Source: JADKIH01 sp031385005
GTDB lineage: Bacteria > Bacteroidota > Bacteroidia > AKYH767-A > 2013-40CM-41-45
Assembly (NCBI GenBank): GCA_031385005.1
Contig: JANNBB010000013.1
Coordinates: forward strand, 1-64,000
Direction of reading: 5' to 3'
DNA: 64,000 bases
Shown here one piece after another: positions 1 to 9,388 of the stretch. A program made the translations under genes and the position numbers. Under the pieces are notes generated by a model. It had not been told where the DNA came from. It ran no database searches and worked only from the letters and a program-made list of their open reading frames with translations. Every line of letters begins with the position of its first letter. Position 1 is the first letter of the stretch.

Positions 1-1899
1 GAGTCGGCTACTATTACTTTGTATCAACCCAATGCACTTCAGGTAACATTGGAGCCGGTTGTCTACGATGGCGGCTATCACATCACAGCCGCCGGAAATA
101 ACGATGGCGTCATTGAGGCCCATGTAACCGGGGGAACAGCGGATTATGTATATCTTTGGAGTAATAGCACTACACAATATAAAGCCGGTGACCTTTATGC
201 CGGACCTTATACAGTAACAATAACCGATATGAATGCCTGCACAGCTTCCGCATCTGTTGTTTTAACTCAGCCAACTCCATTGCAGGTAGTAAGTATTACA
301 AGTCCCACACATAACGGATACAACGTTTCCTGTAAAAGGGGTAACGACGGTGCTATTAATCTGGTTGTAGCCGGTGGTGTACAATCCGAACCCTATAAAT
401 TTCATTGGAGTACAGGACAAGAAACACAAAATCTGTCAGGAATTCCCGCAGGAAACTATTCTGTAAGAGTAACGGATGCTGCAGGAGCATCTATTGTCAC
501 ACAAATTACTTTAACAGAACCACCATTATTTAAAATCACCGCCATGGTTCCATCTCTTTATCCGAATGGAAAAAACCTGAGTTGTAACACTTGTTCGAAT
601 GGCAGCATAACTGTCAATACAACAGGAGGCGTTGGCACACCAACCTATCTGTGGGAATTAGGACAAACCACACAAACAATTTCCAACCAACAAGCGGGAA
701 CCTATTTTGTTACAGTCACGGATTTGAATGGCTGCTCTGCGAGTTCATCGAAAAGTCTGGTAGCGCCGGAGAGGGATGATTGGTCGATGATTGGGAATAA
801 TGGAACAAACCCGAATTCTCAATTTATGGGTACAACAGACAGTACTGATTTTGTATTTAGAACAAAAAATACAGAACGATTAAGAATCAAAGGTAATGGT
901 AATTTAATCGTTAATGGTTTTTCAGGAAATAGCACAAGATTGTTACGGGTCGATGCAAACGGAAATGTTGAACCGGGAGATCCTATTGTATCACCGGGTA
1001 CAATTTCCGGTTTGTGCGATGCAACAAGTCGTCTGACCTTGGCTTGGCGGAGAACAAATATTCTTGGCCCAGAGAACGATTATGATCTGACAAATTGTTT
1101 TCAACGTTTTGGGTTTGGAGTATTGACACCTCAGGAGAGAATCCATGTTAGGGGATTTAGCAGATATAGCTCAAGCAGCGCGAGCAATTATTTAAATGTA
1201 GGACATGATGGAAACGCCAAAATTAACAGCTACGGAACAGGTTTATTTATTAATTACGACAGTCCTCAAAATGTAAGTGTGAATACAGGCGCAACGCAAG
1301 GGGATTTTTCAACTGGAGGGAATGCTTTTTTGGCTACGTTGAGTGGTAGGGTTCAGTTATTTGGAAGTGGAGTTAACAATCCATCAACGTTTCAAATTCT
1401 CAAAGATGATTTAATTCCGTTTCGCAGAGGTATTAGTATTGATCAGTCAGGCAAATTTAATTTTTATGTACATTCCTGGGAGAATGGTGCCTCTTTTAAT
1501 TATTTTACAAATGATGAAACAAATGGTACAATAAAAAATTTAATGAATGTAAATGCCAATGGTACTGTTTCTATTGGACAAAATAATTTCAATACCAATC
1601 CGGATTATAAACTAGCGGTTGATGGAAAAGTTATTGCCAAGGAGGTAATTGTAAAACTACAACCCTGGCCAGATTTTGTATTCAGTTCAAATTACAAACT
1701 TCGAACACTTAGCGATTTAAAAACTTTCATTCTTAAAAATAAGCATTTACCCGAAGTACCCCCAGCTTCTGAAATTGAAACTTCAGGTTTAAGTATTGGG
1801 GAAATAATCGGAAAACAAATGCAAAAGATTGAAGAGCTTACATTGTATGTTTTGGAATTACAAAGGCAGATTGATGAATTTAAAAACAATCAAAAGTAA
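1..1899 (+). CDS. SprB-repeat surface protein with tail-fibre-like C-terminus (5' truncated)
   Basis: The frame is open to base 1, so the true start lies before the window; the TTG at 19 is internal. Roughly residues 25-250 hold about three SprB-type repeats (GGxxxYxYxWSN, then AGxYxVTVTDxxGC, then a TQPxPL linker), found in Bacteroidota gliding adhesins and other surface proteins. The middle is Asn/Gly-rich and resembles phage tail-fibre beta structure. The last 100 residues carry a module common in Bacteroidota tail-fibre-like proteins: a 'DGKVIAKEVIVK' stretch, 'KHLPEVPPASEIE', and a terminal coiled coil (about 1815-1890). No T9SS sorting domain follows. The stop lies 11 bases before the RHS gene, so the two are probably co-transcribed. 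Surface adhesion or toxin display is inferred from context. Family assignment is firm; function is unknown. Confidence 0.8.
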   Translation, partial: ESATITLYQPNALQVTLEPVVYDGGYHITAAGNNDGVIEAHVTGGTADYVYLWSNSTTQYKAGDLYAGPYTVTITDMNACTASASVVLTQPTPLQVVSITSPTHNGYNVSCKRGNDGAINLVVAGGVQSEPYKFHWSTGQETQNLSGIPAGNYSVRVTDAAGASIVTQITLTEPPLFKITAMVPSLYPNGKNLSCNTCSNGSITVNTTGGVGTPTYLWELGQTTQTISNQQAGTYFVTVTDLNGCSASSSKSLVAPERDDWSMIGNNGTNPNSQFMGTTDSTDFVFRTKNTERLRIKGNGNLIVNGFSGNSTRLLRVDANGNVEPGDPIVSPGTISGLCDATSRLTLAWRRTNILGPENDYDLTNCFQRFGFGVLTPQERIHVRGFSRYSSSSASNYLNVGHDGNAKINSYGTGLFINYDSPQNVSVNTGATQGDFSTGGNAFLATLSGRVQLFGSGVNNPSTFQILKDDLIPFRRGISIDQSGKFNFYVHSWENGASFNYFTNDETNGTIKNLMNVNANGTVSIGQNNFNTNPDYKLAVDGKVIAKEVIVKLQPWPDFVFSSNYKLRTLSDLKTFILKNKHLPEVPPASEIETSGLSIGEIIGKQMQKIEELTLYVLELQRQIDEFKNNQK

Positions 1900-1910
1900 A
1901 ATTCATCATT

Positions 1911-4900
1911 ATGGGGCTATTAAAAAAAGCATTACTGACAATTGTGATTACTCTGTTATTCATTGCACCTTTAAAAGGTCAGCAATTAGAAGAGCGCATG
2001 CTGAACCAATCTGAACCTTCAGGTGAATTTTCGGCGCGGGAAAAAGTAACCGGAGAACCGGGATTTGAAGCACATCCTGTTAACCCGAATCAAGTGCACT
2101 TGTTTATTGATCCATCAATTCAGATTTCACACGGTTACTCTAATTCAAACGTTGGGTCGAATGGAATATTACCGGTGACAAAAGATCTGGATTATTCACT
2201 GCCGGTGGGTACAACTTCCAGCTCTTACAATGTCACTCCCGGGGGGGGATTGTCTTATCAGGTTCCTGTGTCTTTACCTCCTGGTACCATGAATATGATT
2301 CCGCAATTATCTATTAATTACAATTCCCAGGGAGGAAATGGATTATTAGGAAATGGCTGGAACCTCTCTGGTTTAGCTTCAATTTCAAGATGCGGACAAA
2401 GCATTTACCATAACGGGAAAGTTGAACCAATTCAATTCACCAATGACGATTGGTTTGTTTTTAATGGCAATCGCTTAATTCCTGTAACAGGTGCCAATGG
2501 TCAGAGCAACACAACGTATGCAACAGAAAATGAAAGTTTTTCAAGAATTACTTCATATGGTACGGTTGGCAATGGCCCTGAACATTTCACCATAGAAACA
2601 AAAGAAGGGCTTACCATGGAGTTGGGAAAAACCGCTGATTCCCGGTTTTTACCAATAGGACAATCGACTGTTTTTATCTGGATGATCAATAAACTATATG
2701 ACAATCTGGGCAATTATATTTTGTTTGATTATAATAACTCCAATGGAGAAATATACATCAAAGAAATAAGTTATACAGGTAATTTAAATGCCGGATTAGA
2801 CCCTTATAATAAAATACAGTTTTATTATGATCTTCGTCAGGATGCCAACAGATTATATGTTAAAGGAGGTGAAATTAATTCATCGGTAATTCTAAGAGAA
2901 ATAAAAATCAAATGTGAAGACAATGATTTTAAAATCTATAAGTTTCAATATTCTTTTTATAATGTATATACTGTGTTAACTGAAATTAAGGAATTTGGTA
3001 GTGAAAACATAGCATATAATTCTTTAGCATTTTCTTATTTAAATGATGCCGGTGATCCAACAATATCTTCTTCTACAGTTAATTATTTAACTGATGCACA
3101 AAACAGTCCTCATTCAAGTGACTCTTACCTTGATGTTAAATATTTCCCATTGGATTATAATGGAGATGGACTAAAAGATTTGGTGGCGTTTTATGCGGAA
3201 GAATTAACCCTTCCAGATTATACAGTAGTAGATTGGCGGAGATGGTCATTATTAAAGAATAACGGGAACTCCAATTTTACTGAAATCAGTTCTTATAACG
3301 GAGACCCTGGAGTTGGTTTCCCTGCAAACTTTAAGCCGGCAGATTTGTATCCTATCAATAAATCCTCCATGGGAAACATGCTTTTCAAAGCATGTGATTT
3401 TAATGGGGATGGAATGGAGGATTTGGTAACTACCATTCTTGATGTTTATTATAATACGGTGAGCTTTAATGTTCATTTATCTGATGGACTGGGATATAAT
3501 TCTTCGGCACCATCAAATTCTTTTCAAACTCAAGTAAATTTTACAGTTTTGAATCCTCAACAACAAAATCCGATTCCAAGTAATTCAAACAATGTTTCTT
3601 TATTTGAAATCATTGAAGGTCATGTATCATCCACGGATAATAAATTTGCATTAAGATACCTTGACTTTGATGGAGATACCAAGCTTGATATTTTTTGTTA
3701 TTATGATACATCAGTTGTTTCACCTTTTGTTAGCATGACTAAAATCTGGCTATCCGCCGCAAACAGCGCGATTCCGGAAATCATTACAGCCAATACTAAC
3801 TTTAATATGGAAAACGCTTTTGCTGTTGATATAAACGGAGATGGAAAAACAGAACTCGCGAATATTCATGTAGAAAGTTCAAAGGCAACTTCACTTTACC
3901 CCGAAGGATATTATTTTCTGAGATTTGAAAACGGGCAATTCGTTTTTGAACAAGACGTAAGCGGATCAGCTCCTTATAAATTGTATTTTAACAATAACTA
4001 TTTTGGAGATTACAATGGCGATGGCATTTCAGATTATATTGAATGTAAATACCTTCCTTCATTGGATTGGACATTAAAAACCGGAAATGGCAATGGATCT
4101 TATTTAAGTACTTCCTTAACAGCATTGAATTTGGGAAATCCTTTTGAACAAGGTAATCCTCCTACTACACATATCGATAATTATTATTTCACACAGGATG
4201 TAAATGGTGACGGCAAAACGGATATTATCGAATTGATCAAACACCCGGATCCTGTTAACAATACTACAGGGACTACTTCATTAAATATTTACTACAGCAC
4301 AGGAATTTCATTTATTAAGAATGGCCCTTTTCAGATTAATTTTCTTGTTGATTTTAAATACTATGATTTTAATTTTGGCGATTTCAATGGAGACGGTTCG
4401 CAAGATATTTTAATTTATAACACAACCGGAAATGAATATACCGGTGATAGCGGACCGACAATAATTTATTTGAATAAAGGGTTAAATATAAAATATCTTA
4501 GCGAATCAGTTAATGGATTCAATGTAAAAACAGAGTTTGAGTATAGGACTTTAAATTCAGGAAACGGGTTGTACTCCTTAAATCAATTGAAAACATTCCC
4601 TTTAAATAATCTTAACGGGGCTTTTACAGTCGTTTCTAGAATAAAATCACCTGATGGAATAGGTGGCTTTACAGAAACTCAATATTCATATGAAGATGCT
4701 ATAATACACAGACAAGGAAAAGGATTTCTTGGCTTTCTAAAAGTCACAACTAAAAATGTCAACGGAGATATTAAACAGATTGACGAGTATGGCCTTAGGG
4801 ATTATGCCACACTGCTTCCGGAAACTACCCACGTTTACAGCCTGTCAAGTAATGTATTATTGTCTGAAAAATTCATAGATTACTTATTCACTCCAACTAT

Positions 4901-7900
4901 TTCCAGTATAGGTTATTCCGTTTTTCCAATACGGACGGAAGCAAATGACTTTTCAGGCAAGAATGTTGTTTCAACCTTTAGTTATGATAATTATGGAAAT
5001 ATTTTAGTTCAAGAACAAAATATCAATTACGGATTACAAATTTCAAAAACGGAATACAGTAATTATATTCAGAGCGGATCATGGATACCTGCTAAGCCAA
5101 CCAATGTACTTGTGAGTTCTAATCGTAATGGACAGGGTTGGGCAAACCGATCCTCTCAATTTGAGTATTTTTCCAATGGATTATTGAAAAAGGAAATAAA
5201 GGATCCCGGAATGCCATTAAGTGTAGTTACAGATTATACATACTATGTTGCCGGCGCATGCTCGACAAAAAAAGTATCTGCAAGTGGTTTGCAGGATAAA
5301 TTGACTACATTTAACTGTGATCCAAAGTTCAGATTTGCAACCGGGATAATAAATCCAATTGGCCAAACGTCAATTGCTCATTACGATGCCAAATGGGGAA
5401 AATCTGTTTATGAAAAGGGAGTTGATGGATTGATAACAAGAAATTATTTCGATAGCTTTGGGAGATTGATAAAAACCGTCACTCCAGATAATTTAACCGC
5501 AACCACTCAGCTTAAGCTTATTGAACCGGCATCAATTATTCCGGGTGATGATATTTTTGGTATTTCTCAATACATTGTCTACTCAGCCACTGATTCAAAA
5601 CCAAGCAATCCGACAGTAATTAAATATTTTGATCTTATGGGGCGTGAAATAATAGTAGAAAGCGAAGGTTTTCAAAATAAAATTTACTCACAAAAAAAAT
5701 ATGATGCACGCGGAAATGTTGATGAAGAAACCGGTCCATACGAAAATTCTTCTACGCAGTTTCTAAAAACGAAAAACTTCTTTCGGGATATAAATTTTCC
5801 AAATGAACTTTACAAAACTGAAATAACGGATAATTCTCATACTAATACAATATCTTACTCAAATCAGTATGGGGGCGGGAATACGATTACCACCATTGCG
5901 GATCCAACCGGTAAACAGTCTTCTAAAACCACTGATGCGGCCGGTAAACTGATTGTTGCAACAGATAATGGAGGCATAATTAATTATGAATACAACAGTC
6001 AGGGGTTGACGACACAAATAACGGTAAATAGTGTGCCGGCTGCTTCAATGACTTACGATGATTATGGTAACCAGATTACTCTTTTAGACAAGAATGCAGG
6101 AACAATAAGTTATGAGTATAATGCTTATGGCGAGCTTACTTATCAGGAAGATGCCAATAATAATGTAACAGATAATTTGATTTACGATCTACTGGGCAGA
6201 ATCAAACAAAAAAAAGTTGCTAAAGGTACAGACATTTCTAATTATTCTTATTTTTATGTTCCTTCCGGACAAATTGGGGTAAACCAATTGGAATACGAAG
6301 AGGTAACCGGACCTGATGGCACCTACAGAATTTCATATATATACGATGAGCTTAACCGTGTGAAAACCTACAATGAAAACTGCGACGGGGAGAATATAAG
6401 TATTAATTACCAATACGACATATTCAGTAATTTGATTCAAACCGATTATTCAGGCGGATTTTCTGTTTCTAATGAATATAATTCAAAAGGATACTTGACT
6501 AAAATTACAAATTCAAAAACGGGAGATTTAATTTGGCGGGTTGATGAAACTAATTCAACCGGGCAGGTTACTGAATATACTTTGGGAAATAACATTCAGA
6601 CCCAAACCATTTACGATGCTTTTGGTTTTCCGGAACAGATCTATGCAGCAGGTATTCAGGATTACAGAATGCAATTTGATAAAAGCTCAGGCAATCTTAA
6701 CTGGAGAAAGGACTATTCTGGAAACCGGAATCTCAAGGAAGAATTTACTTATGATAATTTAAATCGGCTAACCGGAATGCAAGTAACCTCACCGGTTTTG
6801 CTTACACCATATAATTTTAACTTCAATTCCAATGGCACCATTGCCCAAAAAAGCGATGCAGGCAACTATCAGGATTACTGGACGAACCACACTGATGCTG
6901 TTCGGAATATTTATAATCCGGTAAATACTATCAGTCAGGATCAGCAGAATATTAACTACACGCCCTTCAATAAGATAAAGAGTATCAGTGAAGCGGATTT
7001 TTCATTAAGTATTAAATACGGACCGGATCAGCAAAGAAGAAAGGCGGAATTAAGAAATCAGGGGAGTTTAGTTTCGACAAAATTTTATTTTCCGGGGTAT
7101 GAGAAAGAAATTTCCGGATCAAATTCCCGGGAGGTTTACTACATCAATGCCCCAACCGGTTTGTGCGCTCTCTATGTGGTTGAGAATGGAACGGCAACGA
7201 TGTACTATGTTTATAAAGACCACCTGGGTTCTATATTAAAAGTAGCCGATGGAAATGGAAATACATCTGAGCAAAGTTTCGATGCATGGGGAAGATACAG
7301 GAATCCGGATGACTGGACGTATTCAAACATACCATCGAGACCTCAATGGTTATACCGCGGCTATACCGGCCACGAACACCTTCCCCAGTTTTCATTAATT
7401 AATATGAATGGCCGCGTTTATGATCCTGTTTTAGGAATGATGCTGAGTCCGGATAATTTTGTTCAAGAGCCGGATAATACACAGAATTTTAATAGGTATG
7501 CTTATTGCCTTAACAATCCATTATCATATGTAGACAAAGACGGAAACTTCTTTTGGTTTGCTGTTGCTGCCGTAGCTTTAACTCTTGGAGGATTAAATGT
7601 TGCGCAAAATTGGAATGCGATTTCTAATAATCCTATGGGAATAATATCTGCTTTTACAGTGGGTGCTGCTATAGGTGGTGGAAGCGTAATACTTGGAGCG
7701 ACGCTTTTAGGTGTAGCAGCGGGAATCCCTTTAGCGTCGATAATTTCTGGTGGCGCTGCTGTTGCCGAAATTAGCTTTGGGATGGCATTCGGTGCCGCAG
7801 CAATAGCCACCGGCACGGCAACAATGACATTGAGTATTGCTAATAATGCTTTATTTGATGCACCAATGATTTCTATGACAAGTTGGGTGGGGGGAATGTT

Positions 7901-8507
7901 GATTGCAGGGGTAACTGCGGGTGTTTTGAATGGAATATCAAATGTTCAAAGTGGTAAAGATTTTTGGACCGGGAAAGGGCCAAGTAATTGGCTAAATTTA
8001 CACATGGATAATTTAACTGCATCAACAGATCCTGTTTTTAACCTGCATAAAGGTCCCGGTGGAATAACTTACAATGCAGGAAGGCCTTTGTACGATTATG
8101 ATTATGCCAAGGGATCATTTTTCAATATTGAAACGGGTACTTGGGGAACAGATAGGCAATTCCTATTTTATAAAGGCGGGGTTGATCATAGCGCAAGTAA
8201 ACTCGGGCCAATTGGATACTTTACAGAAGATGGGATAAATGTTTTGCATATTTCAAGAGGCGATTATTTCGGAACCAGTATCGACCCGCATCCTTTTTAT
8301 GTTTCACGTGATCAAATTACAGCTTGGTTGAATGGCCCAGATATTTATTTTAGATCACATTATAGGGTATTTGAAATTACTGGTTTTAATTATTATTCAA
8401 TCCAATCTTCCCGAGTATTTCCCTGGGGCGAAAGTCTTGACATTTGGTACAATCCCAATAGTGGAAGGTACGGAGAGTTGTTTTGGCAGTGGTCAAATGT
8501 TAAATAG
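1911..8507 (+). CDS. SpvB/FG-GAP/RHS giant protein, Tc-BC-like polymorphic toxin candidate
   Basis: The 2198-residue product begins with a signal peptide ending LKG|QQ. Residues about 95-180 match the SpvB/TcdB N-terminal region (PGGGLSYQVPVSLPPG, then GNGWNLSG). About 405-840 hold seven calcium-binding FG-GAP/VCBS-type motifs (DxNGDGxxD), suggesting a seven-bladed propeller. RHS/YD repeats (YDxxGN, YNSQG, YDELNR) run from about 1000 to 1740. The RHS core (YKDHLGSIL, FDAWGR, GRVYDPVLGMMLSPDN, RYAYCLNNPLSYVDKDG) occupies about 1765-1880. A Gly/Ala-rich hydrophobic stretch (about 1882-2005) follows, then a C-terminal domain of about 190 residues that I do not recognise. The order SpvB, propeller, RHS shell, core, variable tail is that of fused Tc-toxin TcB and TcC. 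No T9SS sorting domain is present. A toxic C-terminal domain is inferred from architecture and from the likely immunity gene that follows. Confidence 0.85.
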   Translation: MGLLKKALLTIVITLLFIAPLKGQQLEERMLNQSEPSGEFSAREKVTGEPGFEAHPVNPNQVHLFIDPSIQISHGYSNSNVGSNGILPVTKDLDYSLPVGTTSSSYNVTPGGGLSYQVPVSLPPGTMNMIPQLSINYNSQGGNGLLGNGWNLSGLASISRCGQSIYHNGKVEPIQFTNDDWFVFNGNRLIPVTGANGQSNTTYATENESFSRITSYGTVGNGPEHFTIETKEGLTMELGKTADSRFLPIGQSTVFIWMINKLYDNLGNYILFDYNNSNGEIYIKEISYTGNLNAGLDPYNKIQFYYDLRQDANRLYVKGGEINSSVILREIKIKCEDNDFKIYKFQYSFYNVYTVLTEIKEFGSENIAYNSLAFSYLNDAGDPTISSSTVNYLTDAQNSPHSSDSYLDVKYFPLDYNGDGLKDLVAFYAEELTLPDYTVVDWRRWSLLKNNGNSNFTEISSYNGDPGVGFPANFKPADLYPINKSSMGNMLFKACDFNGDGMEDLVTTILDVYYNTVSFNVHLSDGLGYNSSAPSNSFQTQVNFTVLNPQQQNPIPSNSNNVSLFEIIEGHVSSTDNKFALRYLDFDGDTKLDIFCYYDTSVVSPFVSMTKIWLSAANSAIPEIITANTNFNMENAFAVDINGDGKTELANIHVESSKATSLYPEGYYFLRFENGQFVFEQDVSGSAPYKLYFNNNYFGDYNGDGISDYIECKYLPSLDWTLKTGNGNGSYLSTSLTALNLGNPFEQGNPPTTHIDNYYFTQDVNGDGKTDIIELIKHPDPVNNTTGTTSLNIYYSTGISFIKNGPFQINFLVDFKYYDFNFGDFNGDGSQDILIYNTTGNEYTGDSGPTIIYLNKGLNIKYLSESVNGFNVKTEFEYRTLNSGNGLYSLNQLKTFPLNNLNGAFTVVSRIKSPDGIGGFTETQYSYEDAIIHRQGKGFLGFLKVTTKNVNGDIKQIDEYGLRDYATLLPETTHVYSLSSNVLLSEKFIDYLFTPTISSIGYSVFPIRTEANDFSGKNVVSTFSYDNYGNILVQEQNINYGLQISKTEYSNYIQSGSWIPAKPTNVLVSSNRNGQGWANRSSQFEYFSNGLLKKEIKDPGMPLSVVTDYTYYVAGACSTKKVSASGLQDKLTTFNCDPKFRFATGIINPIGQTSIAHYDAKWGKSVYEKGVDGLITRNYFDSFGRLIKTVTPDNLTATTQLKLIEPASIIPGDDIFGISQYIVYSATDSKPSNPTVIKYFDLMGREIIVESEGFQNKIYSQKKYDARGNVDEETGPYENSSTQFLKTKNFFRDINFPNELYKTEITDNSHTNTISYSNQYGGGNTITTIADPTGKQSSKTTDAAGKLIVATDNGGIINYEYNSQGLTTQITVNSVPAASMTYDDYGNQITLLDKNAGTISYEYNAYGELTYQEDANNNVTDNLIYDLLGRIKQKKVAKGTDISNYSYFYVPSGQIGVNQLEYEEVTGPDGTYRISYIYDELNRVKTYNENCDGENISINYQYDIFSNLIQTDYSGGFSVSNEYNSKGYLTKITNSKTGDLIWRVDETNSTGQVTEYTLGNNIQTQTIYDAFGFPEQIYAAGIQDYRMQFDKSSGNLNWRKDYSGNRNLKEEFTYDNLNRLTGMQVTSPVLLTPYNFNFNSNGTIAQKSDAGNYQDYWTNHTDAVRNIYNPVNTISQDQQNINYTPFNKIKSISEADFSLSIKYGPDQQRRKAELRNQGSLVSTKFYFPGYEKEISGSNSREVYYINAPTGLCALYVVENGTATMYYVYKDHLGSILKVADGNGNTSEQSFDAWGRYRNPDDWTYSNIPSRPQWLYRGYTGHEHLPQFSLINMNGRVYDPVLGMMLSPDNFVQEPDNTQNFNRYAYCLNNPLSYVDKDGNFFWFAVAAVALTLGGLNVAQNWNAISNNPMGIISAFTVGAAIGGGSVILGATLLGVAAGIPLASIISGGAAVAEISFGMAFGAAAIATGTATMTLSIANNALFDAPMISMTSWVGGMLIAGVTAGVLNGISNVQSGKDFWTGKGPSNWLNLHMDNLTASTDPVFNLHKGPGGITYNAGRPLYDYDYAKGSFFNIETGTWGTDRQFLFYKGGVDHSASKLGPIGYFTEDGINVLHISRGDYFGTSIDPHPFYVSRDQITAWLNGPDIYFRSHYRVFEITGFNYYSIQSSRVFPWGESLDIWYNPNSGRYGELFWQWSNVK

Positions 8508-8511
8508 CCGA

Positions 8512-9345
8512 ATGAAAAAAATTACAATATTACTAATACAATTATTATTTCTGCATCTTTCTGTTAAATCTCAAAGAATAGATTGGAGAGATATAAATTA
8601 TTATTTTTTGGGAGATTTTCTAAAAACAAATAGGTTTCTGGATGATAGTATAATTGTTTGCAATTATTACCTTGATGATATAGATACTTTTTTAGTTCTT
8701 ATAAATAATCTTGATTCCAATTTTAAAAGTATAAGGATATTTAAAAATAATTCTATTCATGGTGAATATAAAGCGATCAATAGCAAAATTGAAGGGCCTA
8801 ATAAAATGTACAATTATAGAAATAAGCAATGGGAAATATATTATTATCATGAAGGAAAGATTATATCCCCAACTTTTTTTTATGATGAAAATAATAATTT
8901 AAATGGTATTTATTCTTTAAATGAATTGTCTAGATCAGGGCTAAATTTAAGATATTTCAAAAACGGGCGAGTAAGTGCAAAGCAGTTTTATAATGATACC
9001 TCAGAAGCACGTATTTCATTAAGATACTTTGAATCTGGAAATATTAAAGCGAAGGTATATGGTAAGAAAAAAAACGAAAACTATATCTTGTTTTATGAAA
9101 ATGGTAGTGTAAGAAAAACAGGGCAGATTCATAATGAAGTTTTTTTTCCTTTTGGTCAATGGAAAGAGTTTTATCCAAATGGAAAACTAAAATCGATCAA
9201 ACACTATTGGAATAGTGGTACTTCGAATTCATATAAATCAGGTGTTTGGGAATTCTATGATGAAGAAGGGAAATTGATACGAAAGGAAGTCCATAATGAA
9301 AGAGAGGAATATGTTCCTGATGAAAATCCCGAAGATTATTTTTGA
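8512..9345 (+). CDS. YwqK/MORN-repeat exported protein, candidate immunity protein
   Basis: The frame runs open from 8332, but the ATG at 8512 is preferred. It lies four bases after the RHS stop and begins a clear signal peptide (MKKITILLIQLLFLHLSVKS|Q). The 277-residue product has several short repeats of the form 'YFxNGxxxAKxxY', 'FYENGSVRKTG', 'GQWKEFYPNGKLKS' and 'GVWEFYDEEGKLIRKE', the MORN-variant pattern of the YwqK antitoxin family. Base composition is visibly more AT-rich than in the preceding gene, as is often seen for horizontally exchanged immunity genes. Position directly after an RHS C-terminal tail is the standard location of an immunity gene. Its signal peptide would place it in the periplasm or beyond, so the toxin target may be in the envelope. 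Repeat family is seen; immunity function is inferred. Confidence 0.7.
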   Translation: MKKITILLIQLLFLHLSVKSQRIDWRDINYYFLGDFLKTNRFLDDSIIVCNYYLDDIDTFLVLINNLDSNFKSIRIFKNNSIHGEYKAINSKIEGPNKMYNYRNKQWEIYYYHEGKIISPTFFYDENNNLNGIYSLNELSRSGLNLRYFKNGRVSAKQFYNDTSEARISLRYFESGNIKAKVYGKKKNENYILFYENGSVRKTGQIHNEVFFPFGQWKEFYPNGKLKSIKHYWNSGTSNSYKSGVWEFYDEEGKLIRKEVHNEREEYVPDENPEDYF

Positions 9346-9388
9346 AAAAATATTTTTTTAGGAGTGATAATTTTAAAAGCTGAAGCAA

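Noticed and set aside
19..1899. TTG at 19 as start of the SprB-repeat gene
   Set aside because: The frame is open back to base 1 and the protein begins mid-repeat, so the gene is cut by the window edge.
7502..7816. Minus-strand Ala/Pro-rich frame within the RHS gene
   Set aside because: It is the antisense shadow of the Gly/Ala-rich hydrophobic segment and has no promoter or neighbour.
8332..8511. 60-residue N-terminal extension of the YwqK-type protein
   Set aside because: It lies inside the RHS gene in another frame; the ATG at 8512 starts a clean signal peptide four bases after the RHS stop.
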